From Pontibacillus chungwhensis BH030062 (lineage in GTDB: Bacteria > Bacillota > Bacilli > Bacillales > BH030062): DNA of 64,000 bases. The notes beneath the pieces are model-generated. The model saw only the letters and a program-made list of their open reading frames with translations, did not search any database and was not told the DNA's origin. Position 1 is the stretch's first letter. Each line of letters opens with the position of its first letter. Where the stretch lies: contig NZ_AVBG01000001.1 in assembly GCF_000770675.1 (NCBI RefSeq), positions 1 to 64,000 of the forward strand. Reading direction: 5' to 3'. Positions 56,412 through 64,000 of this stretch are shown one piece after another. Both the position numbers and the translations under genes were made by a program.

Positions 56412-57704
56412 TTGAATCGTTTTTTTAAATTACAAGAGAACCAAACGACAATCAAAACAGAAATCAACGCTGGAATCACAACATTCCTAACAATGGTTTA
56501 TATTATATTTGTAAACCCGGTTATACTCGGAAATGCTGGAGTACCATCTGGACAAGTTTTTATGGCAACTATTATCTCAGCCCTTGTAGGTACTCTCCTT
56601 ATGGCATTACTAGCTAACTATCCAATTGCTATAGCACCTGGAATGGGATTAAATGCTTACTTTGTTACAGTAGTAACGAAATATGGTTTATCTTATAGCA
56701 TTGTGTTTGGAGCGGTTTTCATTGCTGGTGTGATCTTCCTTTTACTCAGTTTCACAAGTTTACGTGAGAAATTGATTGAAGCGATCCCGAACTCATTAAA
56801 GTTTGGTATTACATCAGGAATTGGCTTATTTATAGCCTTTTTAGGTTTACAATTTAGCGGAATTATTGTAGACGGAGGAGAAGCAGGGCTTTTAACACTT
56901 GGTGATCTTCAAGCCCCAAATACGCTTTTATCAATAGCAGGATTGTTTATTACGCTGATTTTAATGGCTCGTAATGTAAAGGGCGCTCTATTCTATGGAA
57001 TTGTTATGACAGCGATCATTGCTTTCTTCACAGGTCAGCTAACGTTTAATGGTGTTGTTTCTATGCCGCCTGCTCCAGTTTTCTTTGAAATGGATATTGC
57101 GGGAGTGTTTACAGAAGGTCTTTATGCTGTTGTATTTGCTTTCTTGTTGGTCACGATCTTTGATACTACAGGTACGCTTGTGGGAGTGGCTGAACAAGCT
57201 GGCTTCATGAAAGACGGAAAGTTACCTAAAGCTAAATCAGCTTTAATGGCAGATGCAATTGCGACAACGGTAGGTTCTACATTTGGCTCAAGTCCATCTA
57301 CTGCATATGTAGAATCAACATCAGGCGTTGCAGCAGGCGGACGTACGGGTCTAACTTCTCTTGTTATAGCAGGATTATTTTTCCTTTCTATGTTCTTCTC
57401 TCCATTTATTCAAGCCATCTCTGGAGTATCTGCAATAACGGCACCAGTACTAATTATTGTAGGGTGCTTTATGATGGAAGGGTTGTCTCGTGTTGATTGG
57501 AAGAGTTTCGATGAAGCATTTCCAAGCTTTATTATCATTTTAACTATGCCCCTTACTTCTAGTATTGCAACAGGAATTGCAATGGGCTTTATTACTTACC
57601 CATTACTGAAAGTAGTAAGTGGAAAAGGGAAGCAAGTTTCTTGGTTACTATACGTATTTGGAATATTATTTGCTATACAACTCGTGTTTTTCCCTGCCCA
57701 TTAA
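56412..57704 (+). CDS. Purine (guanine/hypoxanthine) permease, AzgA-like NCS2 branch
   Basis: 430-residue transporter with 12-14 helices. MVYIIFVNPVILGNAGVP near the N-terminus, NYPIAIAPGMGLNAYF (about 72-87), DTTGTLVGVAEQAGFMKDGK (about 249-268) and GSTFGSSPSTAYVESTSGVAAGGRTGL are typical of PbuG/PbuO-type purine permeases. TTG start 56412 follows AGGTGAAG. The PurBox-like operator and lack of a riboswitch favour a PbuO-like over a PbuG-like role, but the two are close in sequence. Confidence 0.88.
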   Translation: MNRFFKLQENQTTIKTEINAGITTFLTMVYIIFVNPVILGNAGVPSGQVFMATIISALVGTLLMALLANYPIAIAPGMGLNAYFVTVVTKYGLSYSIVFGAVFIAGVIFLLLSFTSLREKLIEAIPNSLKFGITSGIGLFIAFLGLQFSGIIVDGGEAGLLTLGDLQAPNTLLSIAGLFITLILMARNVKGALFYGIVMTAIIAFFTGQLTFNGVVSMPPAPVFFEMDIAGVFTEGLYAVVFAFLLVTIFDTTGTLVGVAEQAGFMKDGKLPKAKSALMADAIATTVGSTFGSSPSTAYVESTSGVAAGGRTGLTSLVIAGLFFLSMFFSPFIQAISGVSAITAPVLIIVGCFMMEGLSRVDWKSFDEAFPSFIIILTMPLTSSIATGIAMGFITYPLLKVVSGKGKQVSWLLYVFGILFAIQLVFFPAH

Positions 57705-57721
57705 TAATCAATTGTCATAAG

Positions 57722-57748
57722 AACTGCCCTTTTAAAGGGCAGTTTTTG
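57722..57748 (+). terminator. Terminator after purine permease
   Basis: AACTGCCC / GGGCAGTT with a seven-base loop and T-run. Confidence 0.92.
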
Positions 57749-57775
57749 TTTTGGTGGGGTACAAGTTCTTTTATC

Positions 57776-57805
57776 CTGACTGGGTTATGTTAAAATGGAT
57801 ATAAT
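57776..57805 (+). promoter_or_regulatory. SigA promoter before yicC-like gene
   Basis: CTGACT (57776-57781), 18 bases, TATAAT (57800-57805). Confidence 0.65.
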
Positions 57806-57829
57806 CTTGTAATAATAGGTGTGATGGAT

Positions 57830-58711
57830 ATGGTTAGAAGCATGACTGGATATGGGAGAAGTAGTAAAACATTAGATGACACAACGGTAACGGTAGAACT
57901 TAAAGCTGTGAATCACCGTTTTTTAGACATTTCGCCTAAAATGCCAAGGCCACTCCTTTACCTTGAAGAAAAAGTGAAAAAAAAGTTGCAGCCTTCTTTC
58001 ACAAGAGGACGAGTTGAAGTGTTTATAACAGTTGAAGGGAATGCTTTAACTAAACGCCATGTAAAAACGGACTGGGATTTGCTAGATCAATACATAAACC
58101 AGCTTCGAGAAGCTAAGGCTCGGTATGAATTGGTTGAAGAAATTTCGATAAATGTCTTGACGAAGCTAGAAGATCTGTTTACTATTCAAGAGTTAGAGGA
58201 ACACGAAGATCGTATGGAATCAATGATTCTTTCTTGTGTAGATGAAGCAAGTGAGCACGTAATATCTATGCGAGTGCAAGAAGGAGATGCATTACGACAA
58301 GATTTAAGAAACCGTGTAGAAACGGTTGTTTCAATTGTGGATGATTTAAAAAGCCGAAGACCAATCGTTGTTGATGAAACGAGAGAGCGTATAAAAACGA
58401 AAATTGAAGAATATGCTCAAGCCGCCCTCCCTAGAGAGGATTCACGACTTCTCCAAGAAGTTGGTATATTAGCTGAAAAAGGTGATATTGCAGAGGAAAT
58501 TACCCGTTTGTATAGTCACACAGAACAGTTTTTTACAACATTAGAGTTAAACGAATCCATTGGACGTAAGCTTGATTTTATTGTTCAAGAAATGAATAGG
58601 GAAACGAATACTATTGGCTCTAAATCAACTGATTCAAAAATTAGTGAATGGGTAGTATTATTAAAGAGCGAAATAGAAAAAATAAAAGAACAAGTACAAA
58701 ATGTTGAATAA
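57830..58711 (+). CDS. yloC: YicC/YloC family endoribonuclease
   Basis: 293 residues: YicC-like N-terminal domain starting SMTGYGRS and including VELKAVNHRFLDIS, and the DUF1732 C-terminal domain (EMNRETNTIGSKSTDSKISEWVVLLKSEIEKIKEQVQN). E. coli YicC is an endoribonuclease acting on structured RNAs. ATG 57830 follows AGGTG by eight bases. Conserved upstream neighbour of remA and gmk in Bacilli. Confidence 0.9.
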   Translation: MVRSMTGYGRSSKTLDDTTVTVELKAVNHRFLDISPKMPRPLLYLEEKVKKKLQPSFTRGRVEVFITVEGNALTKRHVKTDWDLLDQYINQLREAKARYELVEEISINVLTKLEDLFTIQELEEHEDRMESMILSCVDEASEHVISMRVQEGDALRQDLRNRVETVVSIVDDLKSRRPIVVDETRERIKTKIEEYAQAALPREDSRLLQEVGILAEKGDIAEEITRLYSHTEQFFTTLELNESIGRKLDFIVQEMNRETNTIGSKSTDSKISEWVVLLKSEIEKIKEQVQNVE

Positions 58712-58714
58712 TGA

Positions 58715-58744
58715 TTGAGTTTATCATAAAATTTTTCATATAAT
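58715..58744 (+). promoter_or_regulatory. SigA promoter before remA
   Basis: TTGAGT (58715-58720), 18 bases, TATAAT (58739-58744). A separate start for remA-gmk-rpoZ. Confidence 0.65.
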
Positions 58745-58798
58745 TATAGTATTCATATACAATCTTGAATGGTTTTAGATGATGAAGGAGGAGCCACA

Positions 58799-59062
58799 TT
58801 GAGCTTACGACTAATCAATATCGGGTTTGGTAACGTAGTTTCCGCAAATCGTATCATTTCCATCGTGTCACCAGAATCAGCACCAATAAAAAGGATTATA
58901 ACCGTTGCTCGGGATAATAATAAATTGGTAGATGCTACATACGGCCGCAGGACGCGTGCGGTAATTATAACTGACAGCGATCATGTCGTTTTATCGGCAG
59001 TTCAACCTGAAACTGTAGGTGGACGTGTCACAAGTCATGACGATATGTCAGAAGAAGGGTAG
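58799..59062 (+). CDS. remA: Extracellular matrix regulator RemA (DUF370)
   Basis: 87 residues, almost fully conserved with B. subtilis Rem[40 protein letters not shown] and LSAVQPETV. RemA is a ring-forming DNA-binding activator of biofilm matrix and osmoprotection genes. TTG start 58799 follows AAGGAGGAG and gives [11 protein letters not shown]; upstream in-frame codons lie before the ribosome site. Ten bases before gmk. Confidence 0.94.
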   Translation: MSLRLINIGFGNVVSANRIISIVSPESAPIKRIITVARDNNKLVDATYGRRTRAVIITDSDHVVLSAVQPETVGGRVTSHDDMSEEG

Positions 59063-59072
59063 GAGCTTTATT

Positions 59073-59693
59073 GTGATAGATGAGAAAGGGATTTTATTTA
59101 TTTTGTCCGGTCCTTCCGGAGTTGGAAAGGGGACAGTAAGGAAGTCTCTTTTTGAAAAAGATACAGACTTAAGATACTCAATCTCTATGACGACACGAGA
59201 CCCTCGTGAAGGAGAAGTAGATGGAGTTGATTATTTCTTTAAAAGCAAAGAGGAATTTGAAACACTAATTGAGAATAAAAAGTTGATTGAATATGCTCAA
59301 TATGTGGGAAATTATTATGGAACACCTAAAGATTATGTGGAGCAACAATTAGAATCAGGGAACGATGTTTTTCTTGAGATCGAAGTCCAGGGGGCTTTAC
59401 AGGTTAAAGAAAACTTCCCGCAAGGTGTATTCGTATTCTTGATCCCACCAAGTCTTGAAGAGCTTAAAGATCGTATTATTAGTCGTGGGACTGAGACAGA
59501 AGAATTAGTACGAAATCGTTTAGCAGCGGCTAAAGAGGAAATTGAAATGATGGATTATTATGATTATGTTGTTGTAAATGATCAAATTGACCGTGCGGTA
59601 GATACGGTTCAATCCATTGTCAGAAGTGAACACTGCAAACGTGACCGTGTAGCAAAACAATATAAACAAGCATTGGAGCGTGATGAATCATGA
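59073..59693 (+). CDS. gmk: Guanylate kinase
   Basis: 206 residues; converts GMP to GDP with ATP. P-loop [12 protein letters not shown] (about 10-21), GMP-binding [19 protein letters not shown] (about 38-56). GTG start 59073 lies seven bases after AGGAG; a longer reading from 59019 would run deep into remA. Overlaps rpoZ by four bases. Confidence 0.96.
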   Translation: MIDEKGILFILSGPSGVGKGTVRKSLFEKDTDLRYSISMTTRDPREGEVDGVDYFFKSKEEFETLIENKKLIEYAQYVGNYYGTPKDYVEQQLESGNDVFLEIEVQGALQVKENFPQGVFVFLIPPSLEELKDRIISRGTETEELVRNRLAAAKEEIEMMDYYDYVVVNDQIDRAVDTVQSIVRSEHCKRDRVAKQYKQALERDES

Positions 59694-59890
59694 TGTTAGA
59701 ACCGTCCATCGATTCCCTAATGGAAACCATTAATTCTAAGTATACCCTAGTAACAATCTCTGCTCGCAGAGCTCGTCAAATGCAAGAGACGAACAAGTAT
59801 TTGATTGACTCATTTGACTCAAAAAAATACGTCGGCATTGCGCTTGAGGAAATCAAAGAAGGCAAATTGCATTATAAACACGAAGAATAA
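59690..59890 (+). CDS. rpoZ: RNA polymerase omega subunit
   Basis: 66 residues with the omega core [19 protein letters not shown] and SARRARQM. Aids RNA polymerase assembly. Two adjacent ATGs (59690, 59693) are possible starts. Coupled to gmk and closed by a terminator. Confidence 0.94.
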   Translation: MMLEPSIDSLMETINSKYTLVTISARRARQMQETNKYLIDSFDSKKYVGIALEEIKEGKLHYKHEE

Positions 59891-59915
59891 CAACCTTACC
59901 AAGGTTGTTATTTTT
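59889..59915 (+). terminator. Terminator after rpoZ
   Basis: Perfect AACAACCTT / AAGGTTGTT stem, three-base loop, then ATTTTT; the first arm covers the rpoZ stop codon. Confidence 0.88.
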
Positions 59916-59941
59916 ATGTAGATGGGAAGGATGGGATAATC

Positions 59942-61147
59942 ATGTTAAAAGGAAAGAAAGTCGTCCTAGGTGTTTCAGGTGGGATCGCTGCTTATAAAGC
60001 TTGTGCCTTAACGAGCAAACTTGTTCAGGCTGGGGCTGACGTTACTGTCATTATGACAAGTAGTGCCCAAGAGTTTGTTACCCCGCTAACGTTTCAAGCT
60101 TTATCACGAAACCCGGTTTACACAGATACATTTGATGAAAAAATCCCTGAACAAATATCACATATTGATGTAGCGGACTGGGCGGACTTAATTGTTCTTG
60201 CTCCTGCTACTGCAAATCTTTTAGGTAAAGTCGCAAATGGAATCGCAGATGATATGCTCACAACGACACTATTGGCTAGTGAAGCGCCTGTTTATATAGC
60301 GCCTGCAATGAATGTTCATATGTACGCCCATCCTGCAGTACAAGAGAACTTAAAGAGACTAGAAGCCTATGGTTATCAATTCATAGAGCCTGGTGAAGGG
60401 TATTTGGCTTGCGGTTATGTAGGGAAGGGTCGATTAGAAGAACCTGAGACGATCGTTACCGTGTTAGAGGAACAAGTGAGCCCTTTCCTTCCATTAGAAG
60501 GGAAGCGTTTAATCGTTACGGCGGGACCAACAAGAGAAAGGGTAGATCCAGTTCGCTTTTTTACAAATTTCTCAACAGGGAAAATGGGGTATGCTTTTGC
60601 CAGGAAAGCCAAAGAGCTAGGGGCTGAGGTTACACTTATTTCAGGTCCAGTTTCGATTGATGAGCCTATTGGCGTGAAGGTCATCCAAACGGAATCTGCT
60701 CATGACATGTATGAAACTGTTATGAAGGAGCTTCCGCAGTCGGATATTATCATAAAAACAGCTGCCGTAGCAGATTATCGTCCTAGAGCCCCTCTAGACC
60801 AAAAGATGAAAAAGAAAGAGGGTCTTCTATCGATTGAGATGGAGCGAACAACAGATATACTAGGTGAAATAGGCAAAGCTAAAACGAATCAGTTTGTTGT
60901 CGGATTTGCAGCTGAGACGACTGAACCGATTACTTATGCAAAGCAAAAACTTATTAAGAAAAATGCTGATGCTATCGTAGTAAATAATGTTTCTGAGGCA
61001 GGTGCTGGTTTTGGAACCGATACAAATGTTGTCACATACCTGAATAAAGATGGTTTGGAATGGGATCTTCCACTTCAGTCTAAAGAAGATGTGGCTTATC
61101 AGATTCTCATACAGGTAGCTAATGAGCTGAAGGATGGTCAGACGTGA
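59942..61147 (+). CDS. coaBC: Bifunctional phosphopantothenoylcysteine decarboxylase/synthetase
   Basis: 401 residues for two steps of coenzyme A synthesis. CoaC flavoprotein half: GVSGGIAAYKA (about 9-19), SHIDVADWADLIVLAPATAN with its active-site histidine, PAMNVHMY and the cysteine in GYLACGYVGKGR. CoaB half from about 190: GPTRERVDPVRFFTNFSTGKMG and KTAAVADYRP. Only 26 bases after the rpoZ terminator. Start of priA overlaps its stop. Confidence 0.96.
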   Translation: MLKGKKVVLGVSGGIAAYKACALTSKLVQAGADVTVIMTSSAQEFVTPLTFQALSRNPVYTDTFDEKIPEQISHIDVADWADLIVLAPATANLLGKVANGIADDMLTTTLLASEAPVYIAPAMNVHMYAHPAVQENLKRLEAYGYQFIEPGEGYLACGYVGKGRLEEPETIVTVLEEQVSPFLPLEGKRLIVTAGPTRERVDPVRFFTNFSTGKMGYAFARKAKELGAEVTLISGPVSIDEPIGVKVIQTESAHDMYETVMKELPQSDIIIKTAAVADYRPRAPLDQKMKKKEGLLSIEMERTTDILGEIGKAKTNQFVVGFAAETTEPITYAKQKLIKKNADAIVVNNVSEAGAGFGTDTNVVTYLNKDGLEWDLPLQSKEDVAYQILIQVANELKDGQT

Positions 61148-63555
61148 ATATAGCTCGAGTTATTGTGGATGTACCTACAAGCCAAACAAACAGACCATTT
61201 GATTATAAAATTCCAGATTCTTTAATAGGCGTTGTAGCTCCGGGTATGAGGGTCATTATTCCATTTGGACCTCGTAAAATCATGGGGTTTGTATTAGAAG
61301 TTACAGACCAGACAAGCTTTACACGATTGAAAAAGATACAAGACGTTATGGATCTGACCCCGGTCTTAACTCATGAGCTTATTCAACTAGGAAGATGGAT
61401 TTCAGAGACAACACTTTGTTTTTACGTTTCTGCCTATCAGGCTATGCTACCACAACTACTCAAAGCGAAGTATGAGAAAGAGCTGTGGCTGTTAGCTGAA
61501 CACGAAGATTTAACAGAGGATCTAGAGAGGTTGTTCGGTGGAAGAGGTGTTGTACCATATGAGGAGATTGAAGCTTCTTCCTTGTCCTACTCCCAAATCC
61601 AAAAGCGCATCCATGAAGGATTAGTAGAAGTTCATTATAAAGTAAAAGGCAAGGAAACGAAGAAAAAAGAAACCTATATCGTTCCGGGTATACCTTCACA
61701 CCGCTTAGAAGAGATCTATCATGACACGCCCAAACAGGCGAAGAAACAACGGTTGATTCTTGCATTCTTTATTGAATATCCAGATGAAATTTTACAGAAA
61801 AAATTATTAGAAGAACTAAAAACGACAAGAGCATCCCTGAAACCATTACTCGATAAAGAAATTCTTAAAACTGTATATAAAGAAGTTTACCGGGACCCTT
61901 ATCAACAACGAGAATACGAGCGTACAACACCTTTCCCGTTAACAGAAGAACAGCAAGAGGCGATTGAACCTGTTCTTGCTTCTATTGAGGACAAGCGTCA
62001 TGTTCCTTTTCTTCTTCATGGTGTAACTGGAAGTGGTAAAACGGAAGTGTATCTTCAATCTATCCAGCAAGTACTTGATGATGGAAGAGAAGCTATTGTG
62101 CTAGTGCCTGAAATTGCGCTTACCCCACAAATGGTGGAGCGATTTAAAGGGCGATTTGGCTCAAGGGTCGCTGTATTACATAGTGCCTTGTCTGCAGGAG
62201 AAAAGTTTGACGAATGGAGAAAGATTCAACGAAAGGAAGTGCAGGTTGTAGTTGGTGCTCGTTCCGCAATCTTTGCTCCTTTTGAGAATATTGGTATTAT
62301 CATCATTGATGAAGAGCATGAATCCAGTTATAAACAAGAAGACTACCCAAGGTACCATGCACGAGATGTAGCGATTGAACGTGGGAAATATCATCACTGT
62401 CCTGTTGTACTTGGTAGTGCCACTCCAACACTTGAGTCTTTTGCAAGAGCACAGAAAGACGTCTATAAACTTCTTACGTTAAAAAAGCGAATGAACAATG
62501 CGAGTATGCCTGAAGTAGAACTTGTTGATATGAGAAAGGAATTACATGCAGGGAATAGATCCATGTTTTCCATACAACTTCGAGAGAAAATCGAAGATCG
62601 TATTCAAAAGGGTGAACAAGTTGTATTGTTCCTGAATAGACGTGGGTACTCAACTTTCGTTATGTGCCGCGACTGTGGTGAAGTTAAAGAATGTCCTCAC
62701 TGTGATATTGCATTGACTTATCATCGAAAGGCAGAACGATTAAAGTGTCATTATTGCTCTCATGAAGAGCCAATGCCTACAATCTGCCCAAGCTGTGAGA
62801 GCGACACGATTCGTTACTTTGGTACAGGAACTCAGAAAGTGGAAGAGTCTCTTAACCAACTTATACCAGATGCAAGAATCATAAGAATGGATGTAGATAC
62901 AACACGTCGTAAAGGTGCTCACGAGAGGCTTTTAACGAAATTTGCAGACAAGGAAGCAGATATATTACTAGGTACACAGATGATTGCGAAAGGACTCGAT
63001 TTTGGAAATGTTACACTTGTTGGTGTGTTAGCAGCAGATTCATTATTGCACCTGCCTGACTTTCGGTCATCTGAGAAGACGTTTCAACTATTAACTCAAG
63101 TTAGTGGACGCGCTGGTAGGCATACATTACCTGGTGAAGTAATTGTACAGAGTTATACTCCTGAACATTACAGCATTGAAATGGCGAGTCAGTACGATTT
63201 TGAGTCGTTTTATAAGAAAGAAATGAAGATGCGAAAAACGTTTCGATATCCTCCGTACTACTTTTTAACATTGCTCACTGTTTCCCATCCAAATCATTTG
63301 TACACAATGGATGTTACGCAGAAAATTGTGCAATTTTTACGTGATCATCTTTCGGACCAAGCCATTATTTTAGGACCTACACCATCACCGCTAACTCGGA
63401 TCAAAGATAGATATCGGTATCAATGCATGATAAAATACAGAAATGAACCAACATTACACAAGGTCATGAATCGACTATTTCAAATATATGAGGACGCTAT
63501 TCAACAAAAGGATTTGCAGCTCACAATCGATTTTCAACCGTACCAGCTAATGTAA
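61144..63555 (+). CDS. priA: Primosomal protein N' (replication restart helicase PriA)
   Basis: 803 residues. N-terminal DNA-binding domain, helicase with Walker A HGVTGSGKTEVYL (about 298-310), DEEH box IIIIDEEHESSYK, and eight zinc-ligand cysteines between about residues 505 and 555 (CRDCGEVKECPHC ... CHYC ... CPSC). Restarts collapsed forks. GTG start 61144 overlaps the coaBC stop (GTGA). In B. subtilis def follows directly; here fmt does. Confidence 0.96.
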   Translation: MNIARVIVDVPTSQTNRPFDYKIPDSLIGVVAPGMRVIIPFGPRKIMGFVLEVTDQTSFTRLKKIQDVMDLTPVLTHELIQLGRWISETTLCFYVSAYQAMLPQLLKAKYEKELWLLAEHEDLTEDLERLFGGRGVVPYEEIEASSLSYSQIQKRIHEGLVEVHYKVKGKETKKKETYIVPGIPSHRLEEIYHDTPKQAKKQRLILAFFIEYPDEILQKKLLEELKTTRASLKPLLDKEILKTVYKEVYRDPYQQREYERTTPFPLTEEQQEAIEPVLASIEDKRHVPFLLHGVTGSGKTEVYLQSIQQVLDDGREAIVLVPEIALTPQMVERFKGRFGSRVAVLHSALSAGEKFDEWRKIQRKEVQVVVGARSAIFAPFENIGIIIIDEEHESSYKQEDYPRYHARDVAIERGKYHHCPVVLGSATPTLESFARAQKDVYKLLTLKKRMNNASMPEVELVDMRKELHAGNRSMFSIQLREKIEDRIQKGEQVVLFLNRRGYSTFVMCRDCGEVKECPHCDIALTYHRKAERLKCHYCSHEEPMPTICPSCESDTIRYFGTGTQKVEESLNQLIPDARIIRMDVDTTRRKGAHERLLTKFADKEADILLGTQMIAKGLDFGNVTLVGVLAADSLLHLPDFRSSEKTFQLLTQVSGRAGRHTLPGEVIVQSYTPEHYSIEMASQYDFESFYKKEMKMRKTFRYPPYYFLTLLTVSHPNHLYTMDVTQKIVQFLRDHLSDQAIILGPTPSPLTRIKDRYRYQCMIKYRNEPTLHKVMNRLFQIYEDAIQQKDLQLTIDFQPYQLM

Positions 63556-63573
63556 GAAAGGAGATATGCTGAA

Positions 63574-64000
63574 ATGAAGCGTATCGTATTTATGGGGACG
63601 CCTGATTTTGCCGTGCCTGTATTACAACAATTAATTGAAGACCAATATAATGTGGTGGCAGTTGTCACACAACCAGATCGTCCTAAAGGCCGAAAGAGAG
63701 AAATGACACCACCTCCGGTTAAAGTGGAGGCGAAACGTCACGACATTCCGGTATTGCAACCAGAGAAGATTAAGCATGAGTATGGAGATGTACTAGAATA
63801 CCATCCCGACCTAATTGTCACAGCTGCATTCGGTCAAATCCTCCCAAAAGAATTATTAGAGGTGCCCGAGTACGGATGTATAAACGTACATGCCTCGATC
63901 CTTCCAGAACTTAGAGGAGGAGCACCCATTCATTATTCAATCCTTCAAGGGAAAAAAGAAACCGGGATTACAATTATGTATATGGTAGAAGCATTAGACG
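63574..64000 (+). CDS. fmt: Methionyl-tRNA formyltransferase (5' part, runs off window)
   Basis: First 142 codons, open to the window end. [17 protein letters not shown] is the family start; [22 protein letters not shown] and the catalytic-domain [20 protein letters not shown] (about 107-126, with the asparagine and histidine for formyl transfer) follow. Formylates Met on initiator tRNA with 10-formyl-THF. ATG follows AGAAAGGAGAT, 18 bases after priA; the usual def gene between them is missing. Confidence 0.95.
   Translation, partial: MKRIVFMGTPDFAVPVLQQLIEDQYNVVAVVTQPDRPKGRKREMTPPPVKVEAKRHDIPVLQPEKIKHEYGDVLEYHPDLIVTAAFGQILPKELLEVPEYGCINVHASILPELRGGAPIHYSILQGKKETGITIMYMVEALD

Overview
The window is one continuous stretch of a low-GC, endospore-forming Firmicutes chromosome. 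Gene content and order follow the Bacillus subtilis ylbO to fmt segment: division and cell-wall (dcw) cluster, spoIIGA-sigE-sigG, ylm genes, divIVA, ileS, lspA, pyr operon, yloA to priA. The DAP-type MurE motif, SpoVD, SpoVE, SpoIIGA, SigE, SigG, SepF, DivIVA, BshC, a T-box leader and PyrR attenuators all point to Bacillaceae. The dispersed GC-rich hairpin repeats resemble those I associate with halophilic or alkaliphilic Bacillaceae (Halobacillus, Pontibacillus, Oceanobacillus-like), but genus cannot be fixed from this sequence alone.

Layout. 1-5.7 kb: crotonase-family enzyme, RsfA-type sporulation regulator, GNAT protein (minus strand), ketopantoate reductase, DUF3397 membrane protein, BshC. 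5.7-24.5 kb: dcw cluster mraZ-rsmH-ftsL-pbpB-spoVD-murE-murF-mraY-murD-spoVE, then a decayed murB, then divIB-ylxW-ylxX-sbp-ftsA-ftsZ. 24.5-27.0 kb: an IS110-family element (IS1111-like architecture) sitting inside a dispersed repeat, plus a second copy of that repeat. 27.0-29.8 kb: spoIIGA-sigE and sigG. 30-34.1 kb: ylmC, ylmDE-sepF-ylmG, ylmH, divIVA. 34.1-38.8 kb: T-box-controlled ileS, lspA, an RluD-type pseudouridine synthase. 38.8-50.7 kb: complete pyrimidine operon pyrR-P-B-C-carA-carB-K-D-F-E with three PyrR attenuators. 50.8-53.4 kb: small membrane protein, two more repeat copies, rqcH on the minus strand. 53.5-64 kb: Ca2+-type P-ATPase, purine permease under a PurBox, yicC-like gene, remA, gmk, rpoZ, coaBC, priA and the start of fmt.

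How it works together. The window holds peptidoglycan precursor enzymes (MurE, MurF, MraY, MurD), the divisome (FtsL, PBP2B, DivIB, FtsA, FtsZ, SepF, DivIVA), sporulation-specific wall proteins (SpoVD, SpoVE) and compartment sigma factors (SigE, SigG). Promoter-like sites match this: a SigH-type site before ftsA, a Spo0A-type long-spacer promoter before spoIIGA, a SigF-type promoter before sigG and an exact 0A box before divIVA.

Most unusual points: murG is absent from its usual place and murB survives only as a multiply broken 3' fragment, so both essential steps must be encoded elsewhere; the peptide deformylase gene usually found between priA and fmt is missing; an IS1111-like element with a long structured right end (candidate guide RNA region) has split a copy of a dispersed inverted-repeat family with four copies here. 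No CRISPR array, tRNA, rRNA, defence island or clearly new multi-gene system was seen; most of the window is conserved housekeeping sequence.
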